NCBI GenBank assembly: GCA_031769625.1
Contig: JAUIMM010000113.1
Span: forward strand, 14,542,501-14,606,500
Length of the DNA: 64,000 bases
Origin: Taudactylus pleione
Taxonomy: Eukaryota > Chordata > Amphibia > Anura > Myobatrachidae
Reading direction: 5' to 3'
In this document: positions 45,900 through 57,295 of the stretch, in pieces
How positions within the stretch are numbered: position 1 is the first letter of the stretch
How the letters are laid out: the number at the start of each line of letters is the position of its first letter
The notes under the pieces: model-generated
The model's database searches: none
What the model was told of the DNA's origin: nothing
Seen by the model: only the letters and a program-made list of their open reading frames with translations
Program-made: the position numbers and the translations under genes

Positions 45900-46175
45900 A
45901 AGTGACAGTCCGGAAGTTGTAGTCTCATTTCAAGGATTCTGGAAAATGTCGTTTTTTTTCCTTGGATGTTAACTCGCGGGTCGTTGGAATATAATCTCCG
46001 CGACTCCACCGGAAGTTGTAATCCGGAAAATGCGGTCCACATCTCAAGGATTCTGGGAGATGTAGTTTTTCTTCTTTCTTTTCTTGGGTATAGTTCCAGG
46101 CCGAGAATTTTCACCAGTTCACCGGCGTAACTTCCATTTAGAATCTGGTGGATTCTGGGCTATGCAGTTTTTCTT
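45900..46175. repeat. Internal repeats in the PLE 3' region
   Basis: caaggattctgg(g/a)a(a/g)atgt, then ttttttc and ttgga(a/t)tataatctccgc appear two to three times at roughly 90-115-bp spacing. They lie between the stop of the PLE gene and the hammerhead-like core. Confidence 0.55.
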
Positions 46176-46352
46176 TTTTACAGTAATTTAGATAAGTCTG
46201 TTAAACAGAATCAAGTGTTAGTAGAGGGTATATCAGACTTTACCTAATGTATAGTGAGAACTATAGGTAATAATGATATAACTCATTAAATACAAATAGA
46301 TATAAAATATATATAAAAATATAAGAAAATGAATATAAAAAAGTTCAACACT

Positions 46353-48340
46353 TTACCAAAACCATTTTATCTCAAAATCTTGGTTGAGTCCTCTCGGATG
46401 GAGGGTTTTGAGTTTAAATATGGTCTTCATCTCCGTTTTCGCAAGATTTTGTTCAACATTTTTATCCCTCCAAGACGCTTTGACATGTATTAACCCTAAA
46501 AAACGTTTGATGTTTAAAACTGGACAATCATGTGTGATTTTAAAATGATTGGACAAAGAATGTGTAGTAAGTCCTTTTTTAATATTTCTGAGATGTTCAG
46601 AGAGTCATACCTTTAAAGGGCTTGTGGTCCGTCCTATATATACCAATCCACATTTACATTCTATTAAATAAATTACATTTGGTGTATTACATGTTATAAA
46701 ATCTTGTATTTTAAAATTTACACCATTAATCTGTATTTCTGTATATTTCATGTTATTATCCTTGACATGTCTGCAGCCCATACATAATCCACACCGGTGG
46801 AATCCCTTTGTTCGTATAAGGTTCCTCGTGGGTACAGGCAACATGCTTTTTACCAGAAAGTTCTTAAAATTCTTTGATTTACGATAAATAAAAGTGGGAT
46901 AGTCTGGGATAACATCTCGTAATATAGGATCCCTTTGTAAAAGGTACCAATGTTTTCGAAAGATTTTTTCTACTTGTTTATATTGCGAATCATAACCAGT
47001 GATCATAGCCCATTGGAGTTTATCATTCTTATTATCCACTCTCTTTACTCTAGTGGCGCCATATAGATTCGATCTATCTTTTTACATTGTTTCTTGTATG
47101 GCCTCATCCAGATTTTTTGATTCATACCCTTTGACTAGAAAGTCCTTTTTCATCTGGGAAATTTGATCTTTACATATATCTTCTTTACTACAGTTGCGTT
47201 TAACCCTAAGGAATTGACTTTTTGGTACTCCCTTTAGCCACTGTTTGTGATGTTGACTATCTATTGGAATAAAAGAGTTGATGTCCGTAGATTTTTTGTA
47301 GGTTTTTGTGTGAATCTTATTTTCTTCTATGTAGATCGTCGAGTCTAAAAAATTGATCTCTAATTGACTATATGTCAAAGTAAGATGTATATTTACATCA
47401 TTCATATTCAGCGATTAAAAAAATTGAACAAGGTCATCTTCTGTACCTTTCCACAGCAGTATCACATCAATGTAGCGGTACCATTTAATGAGGTTTGTGC
47501 CCCAAGCTATGCTGCTGTACACATGAGTCTCCTCACAGAACCCCATGAACAGATTGGCATAGCTTGGGGCAAACTTGGTCCCCATAGCTGTCCCTGTACA
47601 TTGAAGAAAAAATTCACCGTTGAAGAGAAAGTAATTATTTTGTAAAATGAACAATAGCTAATAGCACAAAATCCTTCCTTTCTGATGAAAACTCAGTTTT
47701 TTCCAAAGACCATTTTATCACCTCTAAGCCTTTTTCATGTAGTATGCAAGTATATAGTGACGTCACGTCGGCTGAGGCCAACCAAAGTTCTTCTGCCTAG
47801 GTAAAATAATCTATTTTCCTCAAGATGTCCCCTGTATCCCTTAAATAGAATGGATTAGCAATTACCAATGGCTGTAAAATACCATCTATAAGTGATGATA
47901 GGTTAGAAGTCAAACAGTACATCCCCGCTATAATAGGTCTTCCCGGGGGGTTTGTGACACTTTTGTGTACCTTGGGTAACACATACATCGTGGGAATAAT
48001 GGGATTTTCAATGTTAACATATTCAAATTCATCTTTTGAGATCCCTTCTTTTTCCAGATGACCATTAATAAGTTTCAGAAAATCTTCCTTAATCCGTTGA
48101 GTGGGATCATTTTTAAGCTTTGTGTACGTGGAGGCATCTGACAATTGTCTCTCTACTTCTTTTATATACGGGGCTCTGTCCATGATGGCAACCCCCCCTC
48201 CTTTATCACAAGGCTTGATAACTATATCTTCATCCTCACCAAAATTCTTAATAATCTCTCTTTCTTTTTTTGTTAAATTAAATTTAACTTTAGGTTTTTT
48301 CATGGTTTCCAGCTCTTCGAATACCACTTTGGAAAAGTAT
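46353..48340 (-). pseudogene. PLE reverse transcriptase + GIY-YIG endonuclease, broken
   Basis: The protein would copy the element's RNA at a nick made by its own endonuclease. From the N-side (48327 downward): CDKGGGVAIMD and YVLPKVHK with GRPIIAG, motifs of PLE reverse transcriptases; then SADVTSLYT (about 47770), the motif A aspartate; TGTAMGTKFAPSYANL (about 47590); and YIDV near 47470, where the family has two aspartates and the second is now Val. The linker HRCGLCMGC (about 46795) is the Cys cluster before the GIY-YIG domain, seen as VIYLIECKCGLVYIGRT near 46660. In-frame stops occur at about 47804 (TAG), 47415, 47082 and 46605, with a frameshift near 47640. The stop at 46605 replaces the position of the catalytic Arg. 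No activity is possible as it stands. Clade within PLEs not determined. Confidence 0.9.
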
Positions 48341-49262
48341 CTATGAAATTCCCTTTTACATGGGTTGGATAAAACGTAGATTTTTTCTTATATTTATAAT
48401 GGTTCACCTCTTCTACAGTTTGTATTTCGTTCTCTTTGTTCCTTTTCTTTGATTGTAAAAAATTTTCTTAAACAAATTTCCCTTATAAATTTATGGATGT
48501 CTACAAATTTTTCGAACTGATTGCTGGTTGAAGTTGGCGCATATTTCAACCCCTTTTCCAGGACTTTTTCTTCCTCCTTGGACAGGATACGACTACTTAG
48601 ATTAAAAATTTGTTTCATATTCACAACTGATTTTTCTTTCTCTTCACTACTTTCAAGTGGTCTAGTCCTCTTACTGGGCTTTTTCTTTTTCATCCCTGCC
48701 CTACAGCCTCTTTTTGTTTTCTTCATTTTATTCTTATTGAAAGGCCTTGTCACATCCTTAGTCTTCTTTTTGGATTTTTCCTTAAACGTTGGCCTTTCCG
48801 TGTCCACCTTTCTTCTAAAAAAAAGGGGAAACTTCTCTTATTGTCCATTCTTCTTGGAGTGGAGAGGCAAAATTCAGAGGCTTAGGGGGGGACTCAAAGG
48901 TATTACTAGCCAAAACTGCTTGTGAGGTTGATGGACCAACTTCTCTCTTTTTATGTAGATCTGAGTTTCTTGATATATTTGAATCCACTCTTGGCGATCT
49001 GGATCTCTTATCTTCGATCCTGATAGGACTCTCCTGTAACAACAAAGATCTATCTTTCACTTGCCAGGGGCTTCTCTTAAAATTTTCATATCTTGACCTT
49101 CCATATTTTTCATATCTAATATCATTTTCTCTCTTTTTCCTTCTTGGAGAATCAGATGTAATTCGTGCATTGTATCCTGATGGAGAGATATCTCTATGAC
49201 GTTTTTCATTTATTCTTCTGTTATAGGAGATCTGTCTTCTATTTCTAAAGGATGGACTATGT

Positions 49263-49418
49263 CAGTGTTGGCTAACCTTGACACTCCAGCTGTTGTGGAA
49301 CTATATATCCCAGCATGCCCTGCCACAGTTTTAGCATGCCCTAATAGCAAAACTGTAGCAGTGCATGCTGGGTTATGTAGTTCCAGAACAGCTGGAGTGT
49401 CAAGGTTAGCCAACACTG
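49263..49418. mobile_element. hAT foldback MITE inside the PLE gene
   Basis: cagtgttggctaaccttgac and gtcaaggttagccaacactg are perfect inverses. The 8-bp TSD is gactatgt (49255-49262); its second copy is split by the next MITE into gactat (49419-49424) and tatgt (49975-49979). Confidence 0.92.
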
Positions 49419-49424
49419 GACTAT

Positions 49425-49974
49425 GGGGGTCATTCAGACCCAGTCGCGAGCGGCAGTACGCTCGAAAGTGGGTCGATGTTCCCCACTGCGCATGCGCACG
49501 ACGGAGGGAGCTCCTTCGTGCGCATGCGCGAGACCCGGTGAGCGAAGGACTTTCCATCGCTCCGGGTCTCGCACCAAAGGGGGCGTGCTGTCGATGTTTA
49601 TTGACAGCACGCCCCCTTTGGTGGGCATGCCGGGGGCGTGCCTGCCAGACGGAGGCGTTCCTATGGGAACGCCTACCGTCTGAAGCCGGCCCCACTGACA
49701 TCACTAGTGATGTCAGTGGGAGTGATTTTAGTTCTGATAGAGCCAAAATCACTCCTGGCCTTGCGGTTGAGAAACCCGACCACAAGGTTTCACTCGCAAG
49801 TCCGATGGTCCCGAAGGTCAAGACCATCGCGACCATCTTGTTGGACGCTCGTATATGCTGTGGGTGGTGACCCACAGCTATACGAGTGTCCAGGAGGATG
49901 CTCCATTTTAACGGAGGTGATCCCTGATTCAGAGCGAGCGCTCTGGTCAGAGCGTCCGGCTCTGAATCAGGGCC
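49425..49974. mobile_element. GC-rich MITE, copy 4, inside the hAT TSD
   Basis: Ends gggggtcattcagaccc and ggctctgaatcagggcc; tat at 49422-49424 and 49975-49977 is the 3-bp TSD. The interior matches the copies at 26509, 31437 and 39125. After it the PLE sequence resumes at gtctttccatg. Confidence 0.92.
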
Positions 49975-50952
49975 TATGTCTTTCCATGTTTCTTGGATTA
50001 TCACTCTTTGTATAACTTCTGTCCCTTCTATCGTCTTTATGGACAAATGTTCTACGGCCTCCTTGGGAGAATCTCCTATGATGGGATCTTCTGGTGTATA
50101 TGTTATTATTCCGATGCCAAAGATGATGTTCATAATTACCATATTTATTGTAGTATGTTCCCCTCTTGAAGTCTCTGTTATCTAATTTATCCAGTTCCCT
50201 ATAGCTCGTGATTTCTTCCTTCGTTCCATAGTATGCTTGCATTTTCCGGGAGGGATTTTCTCGCCTATTTTCTTTTACATTCCTTTGAGGGTCCTTCTTC
50301 TCTTTAGTAATCCCAAATTTATAATAGTCAAAGTCCCTTTGCAATTTCCCTTGTTTCTTTTTATAAGGAATTCCGTATTTTTCCTTATTTTTTCTTTAAT
50401 CAATTTCTCATAAGTGGAAAAAGTAGGTATTTTCTTATAGGGATCTATGAGGATTTTTAATATCTCTATTCTTTCATTTATTTCTCGCAATTTAACTCTC
50501 CTTTCTTTTAATATTAAACTCATAAGCGAGAACGAACAGGTATCTAAGATACCATTCCATTCATCTCCAAAGGAGTCTGATGCATCTTGGAATGTGGGAG
50601 GTTTATTAATTCTAAGCCCTTTTGGAATTATTTGTTCTGCAGTATATTTTTCCAAAGTGGTTACCTCCCACCATAACCTGTTTTCTTTGATAAGCCACTC
50701 GCCTAGGCGTTCCATGGCGGTCTCCAGATTGTCGTCCATCATCTCTATTTCTTCTTCACTAAAATTAATTTTGAAAGCTTCTTCTGTTTTCTTAAGTCTT
50801 TCTTCTCTATGACTAAACATGATGCTGCCCTGTCTTTTCCTTTAGGGAGATAACAGAGTAGATACAAAAAAAGGATAGGAAAAAATCTTGGGCGCTTCAA
50901 TAATAAGCTGCAGCCTTTTCAATTAAGATCTTTCCCCAAAGATCTAACAAAG

Positions 50953-51293
50953 TATCTGATATTCAAAAAATTATTGAAAATTGGCGCTGCTTATGTATAG
51001 TACTTTTTTTGGACAAATGAAAAGAATAATTATACTTATCCGTTTAAATGTGGTTATGGGCATCAGTTCTAATGTTCTCTCTTTATCTTTACCAGAGGTC
51101 TCGCAAACATAGGGAGAAAGGATTATATATATATGACATCAGTGTGAGATGTTTTTAAAAATGATGATAAACATTATTTCTTCAAAACTAAGTTTGAAGA
51201 GGAAAGAAGATGAGGCGTACCCCAACTCACTGATTACAGAGATGGGGACACTCCTATCATGGTATCTTTAATATTCCACAAGGTATATGCACA
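50953..51293 (-). repeat. PLE terminal direct repeat, 5' copy
   Basis: Nearly identical to 44878-45222: atctgatattcaaaaaatta through aaggtatatgcacacac, with few substitutions. The high identity implies a recent insertion or gene conversion. Confidence 0.9.
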
Positions 51294-51500
51294 CACTTGG
51301 GCTCCCAGAAGAGAGTAGCAGTGACACTTGGGCTCCCAGAAGAGAGTAGCAGTGAAACTTGGGCTCCCAGAAGAGTGGACCAGTGACACTTGGGGTCCCA
51401 GAAGAGTGGACCAGAGATACTTGGGCTTCCAGAAGAGTGGACCAGTGACACTTGGGGTCCCAGAAGAGTGGACTAGTGACACTCAGGGTACCAGAACAAT
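51294..51500. repeat. 31-bp minisatellite, about 6.5 copies
   Basis: Unit cacttgggctcccagaagag then agtagcagtga, starts every 31 bases at 51296, 51327, 51358, 51389, 51420 and 51451. It was the landing site of the PLE. Bases 51501-51879 show nothing recognised. Confidence 0.95.
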
Positions 51501-51879
51501 AAAACCTTAGCACAGCTAGTATTAAGTTATATTGAGTTATTAAGTAACAAATATCTTGTCTGAAAAAAAAAAATTATATAAACCAGAAAGATCAAATCAA
51601 TATTTGTTGCTGTTCTGTGATGGCATGGGCAAGATGTGAGTTGAAAAGAAAAAGGATTGCCTCTTTATTGAAAAAAATAAGATTGGCACTGCCTTACATG
51701 CAGCTATGTAAAATAGGAGTACTAACAGGTATAAACACTCACATAAGTAATAAGCTCCTATACTCTTGAGCTCCCCCAGTGGCCACTGTAACTCAGTGCT
51801 CACACGTGTCCTCCTTTTCTCCTGGAAAGTCCTTTTCTTTCTACCATGTAAAATAATTGTAATCCCTCCTCTAGCAGTT

Positions 51880-52246
51880 ACTGCTGCTGTACATCTGTAC
51901 GCTGTGCCGATATTTCCGCAGTTGGCCGATGCGTCTGATCCAGTGGCTGCTTCTTTGTATGCAGTTTCTCTGGTGCCGGCGGCTTAGTTCAGTCGTCCAT
52001 TCTGAGTAGCCATAGGGTTACTCAGAAGGCCAATGACCAATTGATCTGCGACGATGCTGCGTCCTTTTTTGCAGATGCTGCTACTTTTTACGCAACCACT
52101 TAGATTTGGAAAGCCGCCGGTGAGCGTCTCAATATATCTCCCAGCGGCTGTGGCATTTGCATTTTTTCGCATAGCAGCTGCACACGCATAGCAGCTGCAC
52201 ACACAGATGCAGCAGCAGCCTTAGCGTCCATCTCTGAATGAGGCCC
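51880..52246. mobile_element. Partial MITE (right end ctctgaatgaggccc)
   Basis: Ends catctctgaatgaggccc like the 3-bp-TSD MITEs; the left end is not seen. The interior repeats gcatagcagctgcacac twice and gcagcag words. Confidence 0.4.
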
Positions 52247-53130
52247 ATTGTGCGAAGTGCCTGACACACATGCCTGTAACATACAGGATGACAATGCAAC
52301 CTGCTCTGACCACAAAGGGAGACAATTGGCCACACACATTCTGCTGTGTGCCTGCGAGTGGTGGGGAGTGGTCTCTGTGTGACTGCACAGCATTACTAAC
52401 ATGTCACCGTCTCTGTTAGCACAGGCAGTAGGTCAGGCAGTATGGTCATTCTCTACTTCATTGTTCTGACCTTGGAATCTGTGTTGTCTCCAAAGTGAAC
52501 ATTGTGAAGTTTTATAATGTGATCAGTGTGAGGCTTAGATCTAGACTAGAGCCAGGAAGTGCAGATGTCCAATCCCAATCTCACCAATGGCTGCACCTGT
52601 CCTCTATGGAATACCACAGTGTGTCAGACAGAATATTAACTGTATACTGGGCACTATAAAAGCATAGTTGCCAAATGTTTCTCATTTTTATATACAGCCC
52701 AAGTGCACCATTATCCATCTAAGTAACCACGACGTGATTGGGATTGTACTGCCGAGTCAGTATAGTGCGGAACCTGCTAAACAGCAGAGTAGGCTTGAGA
52801 AATATTTGAAAATATTGGTAGCGTACAGTAAAAGCAATCAGTGATCTGATCAGAGGAAAGCCGAGGTGATTTGTTTAACATCAGGACAATTGTGAGGATA
52901 TGCCAAAGCCACACGTATGTTTAACCCCTTTTTAATCTGTTGTAACATGTTTTATATACTTTTAATTAGACTGTAAACTTTTTTATGAACCACTTTCCTG
53001 TATTAATATTTGATCTTAAATAAATGTTAATGTCTATGTATGTATATATTTAGCCTATTAGTAAAGTGCACTGACAGTGAATATGCTAAAGTTAGTAATA
53101 AAATATATATATAATATTACACACACATGT
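52247..53130. other. No recognised feature
   Basis: Unique-looking, AT-rich in the second half. Confidence 0.5.
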
Positions 53131-53464
53131 GGGCCGAATTCAATTGTTTCTACCCCCTTCGCGCCCAATGGTGCTATTCAATTGTTGCTCCTGTCGGCCG
53201 CGATCAGCTGCCAGCGCTCCATTTCAGCTCGCAGCCCCAGTGGGGTGTGAGCTGAAATGTGCGAAAAGTGACCTGTTTGGGTGCCCAAACATCACTTTTT
53301 GCGGTCGTGCCCAGCACTTTGGTCGGGGGTAGCTGCTTCACGCAGCTAAACCCGACTACCAGACTACTCTGGGCGTGAAAAACGGCAGCAATTGAATAGC
53401 GGCCCGCGATCTCCTGTCACTTTAGACGGGAGATACGGACCGCGTAAAAAATTGAATTCCGCCC
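53131..53464. mobile_element. MITE (gggcggaattcaattg type), copy 1
   Basis: gggccgaattcaattgtttc and aaaattgaattccgccc are inverted. The interior is CpG-rich. A close copy in the same orientation is at 55271-55606. The TSD is not clear. Confidence 0.8.
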
Positions 53465-53972
53465 ACAGTATCATACAGTATACATACCACCCCTCTCTCT
53501 ATTCATTAAGCATTTTAGTTGCTGATACATGAGGAAAATATATATTTAAGAGCTTGAGTTAGGCAATGCTCTGTTTGCACTGGAAACGTTTGCTTCAGGT
53601 CTGTGCTTTAATATGAGGGATTTTGCAGCTCTGGGAAAATAGCAACATTTCTTACACAGCCCTTGAAATGTAACCACAGTCCTCAGCCTCTGTCACATAA
53701 TACAATTAGGAAGAGGAAGTAACAGCTAATGATTCATTGTTACTGAAGCATTTGCAAAACAGTTTTTTATATTTTTTAGATTTCAAATTAGGGCAATGAT
53801 TACATTGTAATATATTATTTTCCAGTACTACCTATGAAAGATTTGGACATTGACAGCCAGCAATTTTCTTTTGAACAGATGGAGAAATATACTATACACT
53901 GTGGGCACTGCCAATGTTGTGACATACAAAGAAGCTTCATCACTAGTCAGATGGAGAGTCTGCACCTAGCAT
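53465..53972. other. Candidate non-coding element, weak
   Basis: 53560-53780 is repeat-free and rich in TAAT/ATTA words. No other feature seen. Confidence 0.2.
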
Positions 53973-54370
53973 AGGGGATGCAGTCAGGAAGCCGACAGTT
54001 GAAATGCCGACCGCCGGTTTCTCGTCTGTCAAATCCCGGCAGGGTACTAATGACAAGTGTCGAAATCCCAACGCCTGTCATTATACTATACATACGCTGG
54101 GAGCCCGACGCCCAGCACACCGAACGAAGGGGGAGGAGTTAGGTTAGGTGCTTCCAGGGGGGGGCTTAGGGTTAGGCCCCCCCCCCCGGGGAGGGTTAGG
54201 CTAGGGGACGGGGGTTAGGGTTAGGCACCCCCAGGGGGGAGGTTAGGGTTAGGCACCCCTAAGGGAGGGTTAGGGGAGGGGGTAGGGTTAGTTATACTTG
54301 CCTAAATCCCCTGTCAGAATTTTCACTGCTGTCGGTCTGCTGGGGTCGGGATTTGAACCGCCGGCCATAG
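53973..54370. mobile_element. MITE with telomere-like internal repeats, copy 2
   Basis: GC-rich ends (ggggatgcagtcaggaagcc; ggtcgggatttgaaccgccg) enclose units with ggttagggttaggcacccc and C/G runs, as in 36103-36585. Confidence 0.6.
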
Positions 54371-55270
54371 GGCTGATGCGAGTTTCGATGGTGAGACCGA
54401 TGGTGGCGTCTATAGAAGTACAAATCGGTACTTGACCATTTAAAGACGCTCGAAGTGGGCATCTCAGTCCTTGCACATTCGGTTGCATGGCTGTACGCCA
54501 GGGAAGGGCTTTGTATCTGCATTAGCATATAGTCAGACACTGACGCCACTGCCTCCAACTCAGAATCAGCCCCTATAGGTACATTAGAAATATTTTTAAT
54601 TATTGGGAAATTACCCCTAATTCTTTTAAAGCAAGTCAAACCATTTATTTTGTAAAACTAAATGAACCAATACACGTAAATGAATCAGAACCAATACACT
54701 GTGTGAGCTATTGCCCTCTGTTATCAGTCTTGTTAGGCACTGCATGGCTCTCAGAGGTTTCCCTGTATAGACTATAAATAGAAAGTCTCTTATGTTCATA
54801 GGGACCAAATCTTCCTCCATAATAGCAGCCTTAGGTCTGACATCTGCAGGTTACATTTGGCTGTTTTTGGCGTGTTCGTCAGACCATTTTGCAGCTGGCT
54901 TCGTCCTAAATGACCAAAGCTGGTCTAATCTATCTAGTGCAGTGGTTCTTACCTGGGTATCACCTGGCAGTCCATCTGTGTTATCTGTACCCTCTGCATT
55001 TGCAAAGTAATACATTTGTAATGAATATATCTGCTTTTAGACCAAATGTTTAGGCATCACGATCTATAAAAGTGAAAATTGTACTATAAAGATTTAATAC
55101 AAAAAAAGGCCATAAAAATAGACTTTATAGTAAATTTCTAATAATCCCAAATTACAGTTTGAGAAAAATGTAAAATCTGCTTTCTTTTACAGGGATAGAC
55201 TTTTTCATTTTGTTGTCAGGGTCCTACTGTGATGCATGGGGATAGAGATATCTATGACGATGCTATCAGT
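54371..55270. other. No recognised feature
   Basis: Unique-looking sequence; no repeat ends seen. Confidence 0.45.
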
Positions 55271-55606
55271 GGGCGGAATTCAATTGTTTCTACCCCCCTT
55301 CGCGCCCAACAGAGTTATTCAATTGTTGCTCCTGTCGGGCGCGATCAGCTGCCAGTGCTCCATTTCAGCTCGCAGCCCCAGCGGGGTGCGAGCTGAAATG
55401 TGTGAAAAGTGACTTGTTTGGGCACCCAAACATCACTTTTTGCGGTCGCGTCCAGCACTTTGGTCGGGGGTAGCTGCTTTACGCGGCTAAACCCGACCAC
55501 TTTGGGAGCGATCAGCGCAAGAAACGGCAGCAATTGAATAGCGGCCCGCGATCTCCTGTCACTTTAGACGGGAGATCCGGACCGCGTAAACAATTGAATT
55601 CCGCCC
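55271..55606. mobile_element. MITE (gggcggaattcaattg type), copy 2
   Basis: gggcggaattcaattgtttc and aacaattgaattccgccc are inverted; matches copy 1 almost throughout, with a short gap where copy 1 has cagactactc. Confidence 0.85.
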
Positions 55607-56439
55607 TTTGTGTCTAATTAACTGGATGACCCGCCTCACAATGCTATTACAGAGAATTTTTTCAAGTACTCCTGAATTTCAAAATGGCTACCCCTGGGGG
55701 TACTAGTACCACAGAATGAGAGTTACTGATCCCGTCCTCTATTTCTTTTTGATCTTAGGCCAACCTAAAAAGGTTAAGCGACTATCTACAACCAAGTTTC
55801 TATACCGATTGGTCATTCAAGGGCCTGGCTGAATTAACCAGACTTGTGCAAGTTTGGCCAATCAATACATACATCTTATAATTAGGTGATTGGCTTTCAT
55901 ATTTTGTTTAAAAGTAGGCAACTATGCATTAAACCTGATATGGTCACACACTTTGTAAAGTCTTCTCTCTAGGAGAAGCTCGGAGAGGAGATGCAGCTGC
56001 ACTAGTACATATTTAATGAATGTTCATTCTCTCCTTCTGTCTTTCTGTCTTTAGTTCCTGGGATAAAATTTGTCATTCTTGCTGCCTAAAATATCAGGTT
56101 CATTCTTCTAAAGTGTAATGTATCAAAAATGGTTAAGATTGTCAGAGCAAACAGCCAGCCGCACACTGGTCGGCTATTCTCAAGAGCCTTTCTGTGTGTT
56201 CATCCCACTCCTCTGAAGAACTCACTGTAGACCATAACGATAAACATGTGTTTGTCTGATGTCTTTGAAGAAACCTGAGAGAAAACGTATCCTACAGGGC
56301 TTAACATCCATCACACTTTAAAAGGGATGTCAGCCACTTCTATAATCATTATTATTATTATATAATTTCATATAGCAATGAAGTAGTATTACATTACAGA
56401 TAACATTGTATTATTAAATGGTGTCATCATTAATGTTCT
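55607..56439. other. No recognised feature
   Basis: AT-rich unique-looking sequence; a short att run at about 56348. Confidence 0.45.
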
Positions 56440-56610
56440 GTTTCCACAAACAGCTCCATGGTTTAATTGACTTAATTAGATTAATGCTGCGGCCAAGCCT
56501 TTTGTTAATGTTATTTGAAGCCACAGACTCCCTTTTCCTGCTACGGCTAAGGTCTGCTTTTTCCCAGTATGTCACATTTGGACAGTTACCTTAAAGTACT
56601 AGTTTTACTG
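56440..56610. promoter_or_regulatory. Candidate conserved enhancer
   Basis: Repeat-free and dense in homeodomain-like words: catggtttaattgacttaat, tagattaatgctgcgg, ttgttaatgttatttg. This resembles vertebrate developmental enhancers. Conservation is untested. Bases 56611-57100 show nothing else. Confidence 0.3.
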
Positions 56611-57099
56611 CAAGGGTTGAGCAATACTTTATTTTCATATTCCGAACAGCACGGAGTGTCTTTCCCTTGTAAATCCTGCAGCTGTTTTAAATAATAAAAA
56701 AAAAGAATATAATGTTCCTGAAACCTTCATGGTCAGACAATATTATTACACTGCAGATCCCTTTTGCTTACGGTCTGTGCCAGTTTGTCCCCTGTAGTAG
56801 TCCACATAAAGATTAACTTGTTTTATTTGCTTAGTCTATCTTAATACATTTTACATGTCAGGATTATTCTTTTGTTTGTTTGATTTTCTTTCCCAGCGAT
56901 CAGTCTATCCTCTGTTATCTGACAAAAGATTACCAGACCTCATTCTGCACTGCTCTTGATTTTAGTTACTTATAGAGATTAAAGCATTTACCTACTGTAA
57001 AAAAAAAAAAAATTCTACTTTAAGCAAAATCTATATAATTAAATCGACTGCTGATAAAAAATGATGTAATCACGTTGGAATGTAATGACAGCTGGTATG

Positions 57100-57295
57100 A
57101 ACTCTGACCCCCTCCCCCCTTTGTCAAGATGCACAAGAGAGAGTGAGGATGGGGTGATAGAGAGACAATGGGGGGTGGGGAAGAGAGAGAGGTGAGGCCG
57201 AGTCGGAGAGAAAGTTGGGGAAAAAAGGTCAGGTGGCGAGAGGGGGAGAGAAAGAGAGGGAGTGGAGACAGTGGGGGAAATGTATTAAATAAAAG
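57100..57295. repeat. Purine-rich (gag-rich) stretch
   Basis: gagagagg, ggggtgggg and gagaaagagagg words over 190 bp; gives a spurious Pro/Ser/Leu frame on the minus strand. Bases 57296-57769 show nothing recognised. Confidence 0.7.

Larger units (their letters stand above)
48394..50820 (-). pseudogene. PLE N-terminal coding region, broken and interrupted
   Basis: A start at 50820 opens a 181-codon frame (acidic and Lys-rich, SEEEIEMMDDNLETAMERLG near the start, coiled-coil-like). A frameshift near 50340 leads to an Arg/Tyr-rich frame (RRSHHRRFSQGGRRTFVHKD) that runs into the MITE at 49974. Beyond the MITEs, from 49254 down, an Arg/Ser-rich stretch (about 49230-48815) and a Lys-rich stretch (KKKPSKRTRP near 48680) follow with one more frame change at about 48810. 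The last part, IFNLSSRILSKEEEKVLEKG, is the usual lead-in to a PLE reverse transcriptase. The basic runs could be nuclear-localisation or nucleic-acid-binding segments; that is inference. The N-terminal extension of roughly 600 residues is long for a PLE. Confidence 0.7.
44878..51293 (-). mobile_element. Penelope-like retroelement, near full length, broken
   Basis: Inserted in a 31-bp minisatellite, with cacttggg on both sides (44870-44877, 51294-51301), though the repeat makes the TSD ambiguous. A 344-bp direct repeat marks the ends: 44878-45222 and 50953-51293. Reading on the minus strand the order is partial 5' terminal repeat, long basic N-terminal coding region, reverse transcriptase, GIY-YIG endonuclease, then a 3' terminal-repeat region with a hammerhead-like core at 45629-45654. 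Two MITEs interrupt the coding region at 49263-49974. Confidence 0.88.

Noticed and set aside
49210..50142. 310-aa open frame on the minus strand
   Set aside because: It runs from the PLE through both MITEs and back into the PLE. The middle two-thirds is MITE sequence, so it is a chance fusion.
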